Source of the DNA: Halomonas rhizosphaerae
Lineage (GTDB): Bacteria > Pseudomonadota > Gammaproteobacteria > Pseudomonadales > Halomonadaceae
Reading direction: 5' to 3'
DNA length: 64,000 bases
Assembly: GCF_030010555.1 (NCBI RefSeq)
Contig: NZ_JASCQP010000005.1
Coordinates: 142,331-206,330 of the forward strand
A program made the translations under genes and the position numbers. Positions 1 to 8,453 of the stretch are shown here, piece by piece; position 1 is the first letter of the stretch, and each line of letters begins with the position of its first letter. The notes beneath the pieces were generated by a model that was given only the letters and a program-made list of their open reading frames with translations, had not been told where the DNA came from and did not search any database.

Positions 1-222
1 TTGATCTCGGCCTTCTTCCTCTCCTTTACGCTGTCGGTGGATGACTTCGTGATCAGCTTCTTCACCGCGGGACCGGAGAGCGCGACCCTGCCCATCTACA
101 TCTGGGGGGCGATCAAGAAGGGGGTATCGCCAGAGATCAACGCCATCGCCACACTGATGATCGGTGCGGTGGCCATCGCCGCCATCATCAGCCTGGTGTT
201 CAGCCGTCGCCGGCAGGCATGA
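1..222 (+). CDS. Polyamine ABC transporter permease, C-terminal fragment (PotC/PotI type)
   Basis: This is the 3' end of a gene that begins before the window; about 73 codons are visible and the first in-frame TTG is not a real start. The fragment contains the conserved SVDDFVISFF stretch and a terminal membrane helix (about residues 50-68) ending in SRRRQA, as in PotC/PotI inner-membrane permeases of putrescine/spermidine importers. It is followed 41 nt downstream by a PotF-type binding protein on the same strand, which supports a polyamine uptake operon. Whether the substrate is putrescine or a longer polyamine cannot be read from this fragment. Confidence 0.85.
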   Translation: MISAFFLSFTLSVDDFVISFFTAGPESATLPIYIWGAIKKGVSPEINAIATLMIGAVAIAAIISLVFSRRRQA

Positions 223-263
223 GCCGGCCAACCCTTCCCTAGGGGAAACGAGGAGAGTCCGAG

Positions 264-1328
264 ATGACAATCAACAAGACCGCACTTGCCCTGTCCGTCG
301 GCGCCGCGCTGCTGGCCGGCAGCGTCCAGGCCCAGGAGAACAAGCTCTATCTGTTCAACTGGACCGAGTACATGGACCCCGAGATCATCGAGGCCTTCGA
401 GGAGAAGTACGACGTCGACGTCGTGCAGAACTACTTCAACTCGCTGCCCGAGATGTTCGCCAAGCTCAATGCCGGCGGGGTCTCGCAGTACGACATCATC
501 GTGCCGTCCAACTACTATGTGCCGCGGCTGATCCAGACCGGCCTGGTGCAGAAGCTCGACAAGTCGAAGCTCGACAACCTCGACAACGTCATGGAGCAGT
601 TCCAGGACCCGGCCTACGACCCGGGGGCCGAGTACAGCGCGCCCTATCAGTGGGGCACCACCGGCATCGTCTACAACACCGAGACCTTTCCGGATGCGCC
701 CAAGAGCTGGTCGCTGCTGTTCGACCCCGAGGTCAATCCCGACCATCCCTTCGCCCTGATGGGTGACGGCCAGGTCAGCATGGGCGGCGCCTGCGCCTTC
801 CTGGGCCACGGCTATGACTGCACCGACATGAACGCCTGGAAGGAGGCCGCCCGGCTGCTCATCGACACCAAGGGGCGCGACACCTTCAGCGGCTTCTCCG
901 ACGGCACGCCGGCGCTGCAGCAGCTGGCCCGCGGCGTCACCCACGTGGGGCTCTCCTACAACGGCGACTACCTCTTCTTCAAGGACGAGGACCCGGAGAC
1001 CTTCGAGACCCTGGACTTCATGATCCCCGACGAGGGCGCCGAGATGTGGGTGGATGCGATGCTGATCCCCTCCGAGGCCCCCAACCCTGACATGGCCCAC
1101 AAGTTCATCGACTTCATCCTCGATGCCGAGGTCGGCGCCCAGCTCTCCAACTACAACTACTACGCCAGCCCCAATGCGGCCGCCGAGCCCCACCTGGACG
1201 CGGTGCTGACCGAGCCGCCCGTCCAGCCCAGCGAGGCGGACATGGAGCGACTGCGTTTCACCCCCAGCCTGGAAGGCGACGCCCTGCAGACCTTCCAGCA
1301 GCTCTGGTCCGAGGTCCAGTCTCGCTGA
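264..1328 (+). CDS. Periplasmic polyamine-binding protein (PotF/SpuD family)
   Basis: A 354-residue extracytoplasmic solute-binding protein for a polyamine ABC importer. A signal peptide is clear (MTINKTALALSVGAALLAG, cleavage near SVQA-Q, residue 23), followed by the family start LYLFNWTEYMDP and the lobe motif YDIIVPSNYYVPRL. Length matches PotF (about 370 residues). It directly follows the permease fragment and precedes a glutamylpolyamine synthetase gene, linking uptake to catabolism. The start at ATG 264 has the SD-like GAGGAGAG upstream. A strong hairpin follows its stop codon, which may stabilise the 5' transcript so that the binding protein exceeds downstream enzymes. PotF, SpuD and SpuE specificity cannot be separated here. 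Confidence 0.9.
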   Translation: MTINKTALALSVGAALLAGSVQAQENKLYLFNWTEYMDPEIIEAFEEKYDVDVVQNYFNSLPEMFAKLNAGGVSQYDIIVPSNYYVPRLIQTGLVQKLDKSKLDNLDNVMEQFQDPAYDPGAEYSAPYQWGTTGIVYNTETFPDAPKSWSLLFDPEVNPDHPFALMGDGQVSMGGACAFLGHGYDCTDMNAWKEAARLLIDTKGRDTFSGFSDGTPALQQLARGVTHVGLSYNGDYLFFKDEDPETFETLDFMIPDEGAEMWVDAMLIPSEAPNPDMAHKFIDFILDAEVGAQLSNYNYYASPNAAAEPHLDAVLTEPPVQPSEADMERLRFTPSLEGDALQTFQQLWSEVQSR

Positions 1329-1333
1329 GCGCA

Positions 1334-1360
1334 GGGCCCCCGGCATCGGGCCGGGGGCTC
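1334..1360 (+). other. Intercistronic hairpin between binding protein and synthetase genes
   Basis: GCCCCCGGC (1336-1344) and GCCGGGGGC (1350-1358) form a perfect 9-bp stem with a 5-nt loop, extendable by a G-T and a G-C pair. No T-run follows, so a role as mRNA 3'-end stabiliser or partial attenuator after the binding-protein cistron is more likely than full termination. Confidence 0.6.
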
Positions 1361-1385
1361 GCCATCCCGAGCAAGGAAATTCCCC

Positions 1386-2753
1386 ATGAGTAACCGACAG
1401 GAGCAGCCGCTCCTCAACGACTGGTTCCAGAATCACGGCATCACCGAGGTGGAGTGCCTGGTCAGCGACCTGACCGGCATCCTCAAGGGCAAGATCATGC
1501 CCGCCGGCAAGTATCTCAACGGCGGCCGTCCGCGGCTGCCCGACTCGATCTTCATCCAGACCGTCACCGGCGGCTATCCCGACGACGAGGACATCCGCTT
1601 CTGGAATCCCGCCGAACGGGACATGGAGCTGGTGCCCGACGCGAACGCCGTCTACCTGGTGCCCTGGGCCGAGGACCCCACGGCGCAGATCATCCATGAC
1701 TGCTTCTACCTCACCGGCGAGCCGGTGGAGCTGGCACCGCGCTACGTGCTCAAGCGGGTGCTGGAGCTCTACGCCGCCCGCGGCTGGACACCGGTGATCG
1801 CCCCGGAGGTGGAATTCTACCTGGTCAAGACCAATACCGACTCCGACTATCCCCTGGAGCCGCCCATCGGCCGCACCGGCCGCCAGGAGAGCAGCCGCCA
1901 GTCGTTCTCCATCGATGCGGTCAACGAGTTCGACCCGCTGTTCGAGGAGATGTACGACTACTGCGAGGCCATGAACCTGGACCTCGACACCCTGATCCAC
2001 GAGGAGGGGGCCGGCCAGATGGAGGTCAACTTCCAGCACGGCGATCCCCTCTGCCTGGCCGATCAGGTGGTGATGTTCAAGCGCACCCTGCGCGAGACCG
2101 CGCTGCGCCACGGCATGTATGCCACCTTCATGGCCAAGCCCATGGCCAACGAGCCGGGCAGCTCGATGCACATCCACCAGAGCCTGCTCGACGCCAAGGA
2201 CGGGCACAACGTCTTCGCCGACGCGGACGGCCGGCCCAGCAAGCTGTTCCACCACTTCCTCGGTGGCCTGCAGCGCTACCTGCCCTCGGTGATGCCGCTG
2301 CTGGCGCCCAACGTCAACTCCTACCGCCGGCTGATGCGCACCGAGACCAGCGGTTCGGCACCGATCAACGTGGAGTGGGGGATGGACAACCGCACCGTGG
2401 GGCTGCGTGTGCCGGTCTCCCCCCCCGAAGCGACGCGGGTCGAGAACCGCCTGGCGGGTGCGGATGCCAATCCCTACCTGGTGATGGCGGCGTCGCTGGC
2501 CTGCGGCTATCTGGGCCTGATGGGACGCCTCGAGCCGCGACCGCCGATGGTGGGGTCCGCCTGGTCTGGCGGCAACAAGCTGCCCGACGACATCGGCCCG
2601 GCCCTGGACCTGCTGCACGACTGCCAGCCCCTGGCCGACATCCTCGGCGAGCGCTTCATCCACAGCTACCTGGCGGTCAAGCGCGCCGAGCATCGCGCCT
2701 ACTTCCAGGTGATCAGCTCCTGGGAACGCGAGCACCTGCTGTTGCGGGTATAG
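1386..2753 (+). CDS. Glutamine synthetase-like gamma-glutamylpolyamine synthetase
   Basis: A 455-residue type I glutamine-synthetase-fold ligase, expected to join glutamate to a polyamine or other amine with ATP. Metal and substrate motifs are intact: EVE in APEVEFYLV (about residue 139), EVN in GQMEVN (about 218), MHIHQSL (about 262), NSYRR, DNRTVGLRVP and ENRLAGADANPYL. The N-terminal third (VTGGYPDDEDIRF) differs from E. coli PuuA, while the second synthetase at 17965-19338 is far closer to it, so this copy may act on another amine (SpuB/SpuI type). It lies between two PotF-like genes in one transcription unit; SD AAGGAAA precedes ATG 1386. Confidence 0.85.
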   Translation: MSNRQEQPLLNDWFQNHGITEVECLVSDLTGILKGKIMPAGKYLNGGRPRLPDSIFIQTVTGGYPDDEDIRFWNPAERDMELVPDANAVYLVPWAEDPTAQIIHDCFYLTGEPVELAPRYVLKRVLELYAARGWTPVIAPEVEFYLVKTNTDSDYPLEPPIGRTGRQESSRQSFSIDAVNEFDPLFEEMYDYCEAMNLDLDTLIHEEGAGQMEVNFQHGDPLCLADQVVMFKRTLRETALRHGMYATFMAKPMANEPGSSMHIHQSLLDAKDGHNVFADADGRPSKLFHHFLGGLQRYLPSVMPLLAPNVNSYRRLMRTETSGSAPINVEWGMDNRTVGLRVPVSPPEATRVENRLAGADANPYLVMAASLACGYLGLMGRLEPRPPMVGSAWSGGNKLPDDIGPALDLLHDCQPLADILGERFIHSYLAVKRAEHRAYFQVISSWEREHLLLRV

Positions 2754-2807
2754 TGCGCTGAGGGGCACCGGCCCCACACCAAAGTAATCCATCAGGGAGG
2801 GGACGAC

Positions 2808-3881
2808 ATGCTGCTGCGACAGTGGGCCCGGCTGGCGGGCCTGGGCCTGATGGCCGTCAGCCTGGCGGCGACGGCCGAGGAGGGCAAGCTCCGACTGTTC
2901 AACTGGTCGGACTACATGGACCCGGCGATCATCGACGACTTCGAGACGGAAACGGGCATCGAGGTGGTGCAGAACTACTACAACTCGAACGCCGAGCTCT
3001 TCTCCAAGCTCACCGCCGGGGGCGATGCCCAGTACGACCTGATCGTGCCCTCGGACTACTTCGTGCCGCGGCTGATCGACGCCGGCCTGATCCAGCCGCT
3101 GGCCGCCGAGGGCGAGGGGCTCGAGGGGCACGACAATATCCTCGCGGAGTTCCGCGCGCCGAGCTACGACCCCGAGGGTGACTACACCGTGCCCTACCTG
3201 TGGGGCGTGACCGGGGTGGTCTACAACCGCGAGACCTGGCCGGCGCCCGAGCCCAGCTGGGGGCTGCTCTACGACCCCGAGGTCAACGCCGACTATCCCT
3301 TTGCGCTGCTCAAGGGCGATGCCCAGTTCACCTTCGGTACCCTCTGCGCCTTCCAGGGCCAGGGCTTCGACTGCGTCGGCGAGAAACCCTGGGTGGAGGC
3401 GGCCCGGGGGGTGATCGAGACCCGCCAGCGGGACAACTTCGTCGGCTTCGTGGATGCCACGGCGGCCATCGAGCAGGTGGCCAACGGGGTGATCCATGCC
3501 GGCATCGCCTACAACGGCGACCTGGCCGGCAAGCGTGCCGAGGACCCCGAGACCTACGGCAAGCTGGGCTTCTTCATTCCCGAGGAGGGCTCCCAGCGCT
3601 GGGTGGACGTCCTGGCGATCCCGGCGCGCGCCCCGAACCCGGACGCCGCCAGGGCCTTCATCGAGTACCTGCTGCACCCAGAGGTGGCCGCCCGACTGGC
3701 CGACTACAACTTCTACACCACCCCCAATGAGGCGGCCCTACCGCTCGTCGATGATGCCCTGCGCGAACCGCCGGTGATGCCGGATGCCGCCGCCCGAGAG
3801 CGGCTGCATTTCACCCCCTCGGTGAGCGGCGAGGAGCTCGAGCTGCTCCAGGAGCTGTGGAGCGAGGCACGCAGTCGCTGA
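2808..3881 (+). CDS. Second periplasmic polyamine-binding protein (PotF/SpuE family)
   Basis: A 357-residue solute-binding protein paralogous to the one at 264-1328: signal peptide MLLRQWARLAGLGLMAVSLA with cleavage near ATA-EE (residue 23), then LRLFNWSDYMDP and YDLIVPSDYFVPRL. Both end in LWSE-(V/A)-(Q/R)-SR. SD AGGGAGGGG precedes ATG 2808. It is the last gene before a strong terminator, and no second permease or ATPase follows, so it probably shares the upstream membrane complex, as SpuD and SpuE share SpuFGH in Pseudomonas. Different ligand preference (putrescine versus spermidine) is an inference from the duplication only. Confidence 0.88.
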   Translation: MLLRQWARLAGLGLMAVSLAATAEEGKLRLFNWSDYMDPAIIDDFETETGIEVVQNYYNSNAELFSKLTAGGDAQYDLIVPSDYFVPRLIDAGLIQPLAAEGEGLEGHDNILAEFRAPSYDPEGDYTVPYLWGVTGVVYNRETWPAPEPSWGLLYDPEVNADYPFALLKGDAQFTFGTLCAFQGQGFDCVGEKPWVEAARGVIETRQRDNFVGFVDATAAIEQVANGVIHAGIAYNGDLAGKRAEDPETYGKLGFFIPEEGSQRWVDVLAIPARAPNPDAARAFIEYLLHPEVAARLADYNFYTTPNEAALPLVDDALREPPVMPDAAARERLHFTPSVSGEELELLQELWSEARSR

Positions 3882-3903
3882 TCCCGGCACCCCGTGCCCC
3901 GGT

Positions 3904-3941
3904 GCCGCCGGAGGGGGAACCCCCTCCGGCGGCCTTTTTTT
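3904..3941 (+). terminator. Strong intrinsic terminator after the polyamine uptake operon
   Basis: A perfect 14-bp stem (3904-3917 with 3920-3933) around a 2-nt AA centre is followed by C and seven T residues (3935-3941). It ends the permease, binding protein, synthetase, binding protein transcription unit. Confidence 0.95.
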
Positions 3942-3966
3942 CTGGTGATTATCCCATGGCGGTTCA

Positions 3967-3996
3967 TTGCCATTGTCGGGATGCTCCGCCTAACAT
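3967..3996 (+). promoter_or_regulatory. Candidate sigma-70 promoter of the puuB-like gene
   Basis: TTGCCA (3967-3972, -35) and TAACAT (3991-3996, -10) are separated by 18 bp, lie downstream of the terminator and about 40 nt before the oxidase start. The spot is right but the -10 is only a partial match. Confidence 0.4.
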
Positions 3997-4036
3997 GGGG
4001 TGTTGATGTTGAATAAAATTGCCAACAGGGGGTTCC

Positions 4037-5329
4037 ATGTCTGTTCCATTCGAGCGCGATCACGCCGCGTCCTGGTACGCTGCCACCGCCAACGCCGCGC
4101 CCGAGCGTGCCGCCCTCGAGGGCGAGGTGGGCTGTGACGTCTGTGTGGTGGGGGCGGGGTTTACCGGCATCTCCGCCGCCCTGCACCTGGCCGAGCGCGG
4201 CTTGTCGGTGGTGGTGCTGGAGGCGGTAAGGGTCGGCTATGGCGCCTCGGGTCGCAACGGCGGCCAGATCGTCAACAGCTACAGTCGCGACATGGACGTC
4301 ATCGAGGAGAAGTACGGCGCCGATACTGCCCGCGCCCTGGGCGACATGGCCTTCGAGGGCAACCGCATCATCCGCGAGCGGGTCGAGCGCTACGCCATCG
4401 ACTGCGACCTCAAGGACGGCAACCTCTTCGCCGCCTGCAACGCCAGGCAGATGCAGGGGCTGCGCGAGCACAAGGCGCTCTGGGAGCGCTACGGCTATCG
4501 GGAGCTCGAGCTGCTGGAGGGGGAGGCCGTGAAGCGCGAGGTCAACACCGAGCGCTACACCGGCGCCCTGGTGGACCATGGCGGCGGCCACCTGCACCCG
4601 CTCAACCTGGTGTTGGGCCAGGCGGCCGCCATCGAGTCGCTGGGCGGGCGTATCTTCGAGTATTCGCCGGTCACCGGCGTGGAGCACGGCGAACCGGTGG
4701 TGGTGCGCACCGCCGGCGGCCGCGTGCGGGCCGATCGGGTGGTGATGGCCGGCAATGCCTACCTCAAGGGCGTGCTGCCCGAGATCGAGGGGAAGTCGAT
4801 GCCCTGTGGCACCCAGATCGTCACCACCGAGCCGCTGGGCGAGGCGCGGGCCCGCGCCCTCATCCCCAACGGCCTGGCGGTGGAGGACTGCAACTACCTG
4901 CTGGACTACTTCCGCCTCACCGCCGACAACCGGCTGCTCTATGGCGGTGGCGTCAACTACGGCGGCAGCGACCCGGCCGACATCGCGGGCGTCATTCGGC
5001 CCAAGATGCTCACGACCTTCCCGTCGCTCGACGACGTCAAGGTGGACTACGCTTGGAGCGGCACCTTCCTGATGACGCTCAACCGCCTGCCGCAGTTCGG
5101 GGTGGTCAACGACAACGTCTACTATGCCCAGGGCTACTCGGGGCACGGCGTCACCTGTACCCACCTGGCCGGGCGGCTGATCGCCGAGGTGATGACGGGA
5201 CGCGAGGAACGCTTCGATGCCTTCGCCGGCCTGCCCCACCTGCCGTTTCCTGGCGGCCGACTGCTGCGGGTGCCGCTGTCGGCCATCGGCGCCTGGTACT
5301 ACGCCACCCGCGATCGCCTGGGCCTCTAG
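4037..5329 (+). CDS. puuB: Gamma-glutamylputrescine oxidase-like FAD oxidoreductase (PuuB family)
   Basis: A 430-residue FAD-dependent amine oxidoreductase of the PuuB type, predicted to oxidise a gamma-glutamylated amine to the aldehyde with release of ammonia and H2O2. It has the FAD Rossmann motif VVGAGFTGIS (about residues 37-46), GYGASGRNGGQ (about 70-80) typical of PuuB, and a C-terminal YYAQGYSGHG motif. The in-frame ATG at 4019 is not used in this call; ATG 4037 follows SD ACAGGGGG and matches family length (E. coli 426). It follows the synthetase operon after a terminator, so it probably has its own promoter. Its TAG stop lies inside the CTAG target of a MITE-like insertion. Confidence 0.88.
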   Translation: MSVPFERDHAASWYAATANAAPERAALEGEVGCDVCVVGAGFTGISAALHLAERGLSVVVLEAVRVGYGASGRNGGQIVNSYSRDMDVIEEKYGADTARALGDMAFEGNRIIRERVERYAIDCDLKDGNLFAACNARQMQGLREHKALWERYGYRELELLEGEAVKREVNTERYTGALVDHGGGHLHPLNLVLGQAAAIESLGGRIFEYSPVTGVEHGEPVVVRTAGGRVRADRVVMAGNAYLKGVLPEIEGKSMPCGTQIVTTEPLGEARARALIPNGLAVEDCNYLLDYFRLTADNRLLYGGGVNYGGSDPADIAGVIRPKMLTTFPSLDDVKVDYAWSGTFLMTLNRLPQFGVVNDNVYYAQGYSGHGVTCTHLAGRLIAEVMTGREERFDAFAGLPHLPFPGGRLLRVPLSAIGAWYYATRDRLGL

Positions 5330-5473
5330 GAAACACTGATTTATTGCTGCGCTCGATATCTTGGCCGACGGCGGTGCGCGAAATCCTCACCTAGTACCGC
5401 ATAGGCTCCGGTTTCTGTGCTCCGGCGGCGGCCAACCTCTCTTCGCTCGCGACATAAATCAGCTGTTCCCTAG
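5326..5473. mobile_element. MITE-like palindromic insertion flanked by CTAG target duplications
   Basis: CTAG occurs at 5326-5329 and 5470-5473. Between them is a 140-bp segment whose ends are inverted repeats: left GAAACACTGATTTAT, right (reverse-complemented) GGAACAGCTGATTTAT, one mismatch and one indel apart. Inner arms also pair imperfectly (TTGGCCGACGGCGG against TTGGCCGCCGCCGG), so the element can fold into one long hairpin. No transposase is encoded. CTAG fits the YTAR target used by part of the IS5 family, suggesting a non-autonomous derivative. It sits precisely between the stop codons of convergent puuB and fhs, where only two bases would otherwise separate them. Confidence 0.75.
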
Positions 5474-5475
5474 CC

Positions 5476-7215
5476 TCAGTAGAGGCCGACCGTCTCGCCA
5501 TCCTCGTCGATATCGAGCCGTGTGGCGGCCGGCGAGGGGCCGAGCCCGGGCAGGGTGCGGATGTCGCCGGCCAGGGCATAGACGAAGCCGGCGCCGGCGG
5601 AGAGGCGCACCTCGCGCACCGGCAGCCGCCAGCCGGTCGGGGCACCGAGCCGGCTGGCATCGTGGGAGAGCGACATATGTGTCTTGGCGATGCACACCGG
5701 AAACGTTCCGTACCCCTGGTGCTGCCAGGTCTCCAGTCGCTCGCGGACCCCCGGGGCGAAGTCGACCCCCTCGGCGCCGTAGAGGCGTGTGGCGATGCGC
5801 TCGATCTTCACCGCCAGCGCCATCTCGGCGGGGTAGAGGAAGCGGAAGCCGCTCCCGGCCTCGTCGGCTTCGTCGATCGTCTCGACCAGGGCCTGTGCCA
5901 GGCCCAGGGCGCCCTCGCCGCCGTCGCGCACATGGGTGGAGACCTCGGCGCGCACGCCCACCGAGGCGCATAGCTCGCGGATGGCGGCATGCTCGGTGGC
6001 ATGGTCTCCGGGGAAGGCGTTGATCGCCACCACGGGCGTGAGGCCATGGGCACGCACGTTGTCGATCTGCTTGAGCAGGTTGGCCCCCCCTTCCCGGACC
6101 TCGTCGGGGGACTCCCCCAGCAGCGAGGCGGGCAGCGGCTGGCCGGGCACCACCCGGTGACGGCCGCTGTGGTACTTCAGGGCGCGTACCGTGACCACCA
6201 GCACTGCAGCGTCCGGGACGAGGCCCGAGGCCCGGCACTTGATGTTGAAGAAGCGCTCGGCGCCCATGTCGGCACCGAAGCCCGCCTCGGTCACCAGGAA
6301 GTCGCCGGCGTGCAGGCCGATGCGGTCGGCGACGATCGAGGAGTTGCCGTGGGCTATGTTGCCGAAGGGCCCGGCATGGATCAGCGCCGGGCCGTGTTCC
6401 AGGGTCTGCATCAGGTTGGGCTTGAGCGCCTCCTTGAGCAGCACCGTCATGGCGCCGGCGGCGCCGATCTGCTCGGCGGTGACCGGCTCGCCGTCGCGGT
6501 CCAGCCCCACGATCAGCCGGCCCAGGCGCCGGCGCAGGTCGGCCAGGGAGTCGGCCAGCGCCAGCACCGCCATCACCTCCGAGGCGGCGGTGATCTCGAA
6601 GCCGCCCTGGCGGGGAAGCCCGTCGCCCCGTCCGCCGAGGCCCAGGACCAGGTGCCGCAGGGCGCGGTCGTTGAGGTCGATGACGCGCTGCCAGCGCACC
6701 TCGCGGGGATCCAGCTCGGGCTCGAGGCGGTGGTGCAGGTGATTGTCGACCATGGCCGCCAGCAGGTTGTGGGCCGCCCCCACCGCATGGATGTCGCCGG
6801 TGAGGTGCAGGTTGATGCGCTCCATGGGCAGCACCTGGCTGTAGCCGCCGCCGGTGGCGCCCCCCTTCAGGCCCAGGGTGGGGCCCATGGAGGGCTGGCG
6901 CAGGGCCACGCTGGCGGTGTGGCCGAGGCGCTGCAGCCCCTGCACCAGCCCGATGGCGGTGGTGGTCTTGCCCTCGCCGGGCGGGGTGGGGGTCATCGAG
7001 GTGACCACCACGTACCGCCCCCGCGGGCGCTCGGCCAGGGGCATCATGGCCGCCAGGTCGAGCTTGGCGATGCCACGGCCGTAGGGCTCCACCCCCTCGC
7101 CGGGCAGGCCCAGGCGGTGGGCGATTTCCTCGATGGGCCAGAGACGCACCGCGCGGGCGATGCTCAGGTTGTCGGCGGGTCGGGACGGGGCCAGTTCGGT
7201 CGCTTGGGGGGCCAT
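5476..7215 (-). CDS. fhs: Formate--tetrahydrofolate ligase
   Basis: A 579-residue ligase interconverting formate, ATP and THF with 10-formyl-THF. The P-loop TPTPPGEGKTT (residues 75-85) and the glycine-rich LKGGATGGGYSQV segment are diagnostic. The start is set at ATG 7215 because SD AAGAGGAGAG lies just upstream and the longer open frame to 7425 is Arg-rich and unlike the family. It is slightly longer than the usual 555-560 residues because of an N-terminal extension. It is the first gene of a one-carbon cluster also holding DMGDH-like, DmdA-like and MetF-like genes, so it may run toward formate plus ATP, disposing of C1 units from demethylation. The gene ends 3 bp from the MITE-like element. 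Confidence 0.93.
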   Translation of the reverse strand: MAPQATELAPSRPADNLSIARAVRLWPIEEIAHRLGLPGEGVEPYGRGIAKLDLAAMMPLAERPRGRYVVVTSMTPTPPGEGKTTTAIGLVQGLQRLGHTASVALRQPSMGPTLGLKGGATGGGYSQVLPMERINLHLTGDIHAVGAAHNLLAAMVDNHLHHRLEPELDPREVRWQRVIDLNDRALRHLVLGLGGRGDGLPRQGGFEITAASEVMAVLALADSLADLRRRLGRLIVGLDRDGEPVTAEQIGAAGAMTVLLKEALKPNLMQTLEHGPALIHAGPFGNIAHGNSSIVADRIGLHAGDFLVTEAGFGADMGAERFFNIKCRASGLVPDAAVLVVTVRALKYHSGRHRVVPGQPLPASLLGESPDEVREGGANLLKQIDNVRAHGLTPVVAINAFPGDHATEHAAIRELCASVGVRAEVSTHVRDGGEGALGLAQALVETIDEADEAGSGFRFLYPAEMALAVKIERIATRLYGAEGVDFAPGVRERLETWQHQGYGTFPVCIAKTHMSLSHDASRLGAPTGWRLPVREVRLSAGAGFVYALAGDIRTLPGLGPSPAATRLDIDEDGETVGLY

Positions 7216-7248
7216 CAGCGTCTCTCCTCTTGGACGTTGGCGGGTCAT

Positions 7249-7288
7249 GCGTCGCGTTCCGTTCAGTATCGTGCGCCTAGCGCGACGC
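7249..7288. repeat. Inverted repeat in the fhs upstream region
   Basis: GCGTCGCG (7249-7256) and CGCGACGC (7281-7288) are perfect 8-bp arms around a 24-nt spacer, with TTTT after the right arm. It lies 34 nt upstream of fhs on its leader side, in the divergent region with the AraC-type regulator, so it could be a leader hairpin or an operator. A second small palindrome AGGGAT-gggct-ATCCCT lies at 7362-7378. Confidence 0.4.
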
Positions 7289-7423
7289 TTTTGCCTGCCG
7301 ACGTCAGCGGCCTTGGGCGCAGCGACACCCGGCCCGCCACTCCGGCCTTGCCGACGGTCGAAGGGATGGGCTATCCCTGATGACAACGTCGCCGCGACCG
7401 TGCGCCGGCGAGGGGAAGGAGGC

Positions 7424-8449
7424 ATGATGGAGGTTCCCGTACCGGCGAAGGACCACTATGACATCGGCTTCCTGCTGCTGTCCGGGTTCTCGCAGCTCGC
7501 CTTCTCCGCGGCGCTGGAGCCGCTGCGCATGGCCAACCATCTGGCCGACCGTGCCCTCTATACCTGGCACCTGGTGAGCCGCGATGGCGCCGCGGTGAAG
7601 GCGAGCAGCGGCCTGCCCACGGCGGTGGATCAGGCGCTGGAGCCCATGCTGCAACTCGACCTGCTGCTGGTGTGCGGCGGGGTGGATGTGCAGGCGCACT
7701 GCGATCGCGCGACGCTCACCTGGCTCAGGCGCCTGGCCGAACGGCGCATCCCCCTGGGCGCCGTGTGCACCGGGGGCTATGTGCTGGCCCGGGCGGGGCT
7801 ACTCGACGGCTATCGCTGCACCCTGCACTGGGAGCATATCGGCAGCCTCCACGAGGCGCGACGCTTCCCCGAGGTGACCTTCACCTCCCAGCTCTTCGTC
7901 ATGGATCGCGACCGCTACACCTGCTCGGGCGGCATTGCCCCCCTGGACATGATGCTCAACCTGATCGGCCGCCAGCAGGGGCTGGCACTGGCCGAGGCGA
8001 TTGCCGAGGAGTTCATCCACGAGCGCATCCGCGGCGTGGGCGACCGCCAGCGCAGCCCGCTGAGGGTGCGCCTGGGCCACAGCCATCCCAAGCTGGAGGA
8101 GGTGGCCACCCTGATGGAGGCCAACCTCCAGGAGCCCTTGGCCCTTGACGAGCTGGCCAGTTATGCCGGCCTGTCGCGGCGCCAGCTGGAGCGCCTCTTC
8201 CAGCGCTACGTGGGCTGTTCGCCGCTCAAGTACTACCTGGAGCTGCGCCTGGCTCGGGCGCGTCTGCTGCTGCAGCAGACACGGATGCCGATCACCGAGG
8301 TGGCACTGGCCTGCGGCTTCGTCTCGCCGCCCCACTTCACCAAGTGCTACCACGACCACTTCGGCCACTCGCCGAGCGGCGAGCGCAAGCGCCGGCAGCA
8401 GCGTCAGGCCGAGCTGGAAACGCCGGACGACCGGGTGCCGGGGAGCTGA
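7424..8449 (+). CDS. GATase1-like/AraC family transcriptional regulator (GbdR-like)
   Basis: A 341-residue activator with an N-terminal DJ-1/PfpI-like domain (about residues 12-190; nucleophile-elbow-like AVCTGG with Cys115) and a C-terminal AraC-type double helix-turn-helix (about 235-335; LDELASYAGLSRRQLERLF). This is the architecture of GbdR, CdhR and ArgR, which sense betaine derivatives, carnitine or arginine. SD GGAAGGAGG precedes tandem ATGs at 7424/7427; the upstream open frame is atypical. It is divergent from fhs and convergent with a dimethylglycine-dehydrogenase-like gene, so control of the one-carbon cluster is the natural inference. The effector is unknown, and GbdR orthology is not proven. 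Confidence 0.85.
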   Translation: MMEVPVPAKDHYDIGFLLLSGFSQLAFSAALEPLRMANHLADRALYTWHLVSRDGAAVKASSGLPTAVDQALEPMLQLDLLLVCGGVDVQAHCDRATLTWLRRLAERRIPLGAVCTGGYVLARAGLLDGYRCTLHWEHIGSLHEARRFPEVTFTSQLFVMDRDRYTCSGGIAPLDMMLNLIGRQQGLALAEAIAEEFIHERIRGVGDRQRSPLRVRLGHSHPKLEEVATLMEANLQEPLALDELASYAGLSRRQLERLFQRYVGCSPLKYYLELRLARARLLLQQTRMPITEVALACGFVSPPHFTKCYHDHFGHSPSGERKRRQQRQAELETPDDRVPGS

Positions 8450-8453
8450 GGCC

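Noticed and set aside
2762..2775. Short GGGGC-accg-GCCCC hairpin after the first synthetase
   Set aside because: A 5-bp stem without a T-run in high-GC DNA is not strong enough to call a terminator.
96..3677. A 1193-codon open frame on the minus strand
   Set aside because: It lies antisense to four well-supported genes, is rich in Gly, Val, His and Arg with no domain pattern, and reflects codon bias at high GC.
5391..5660. Small frames through the MITE-like element
   Set aside because: They cross the element boundary into fhs in other frames and lack ribosome-binding sites.
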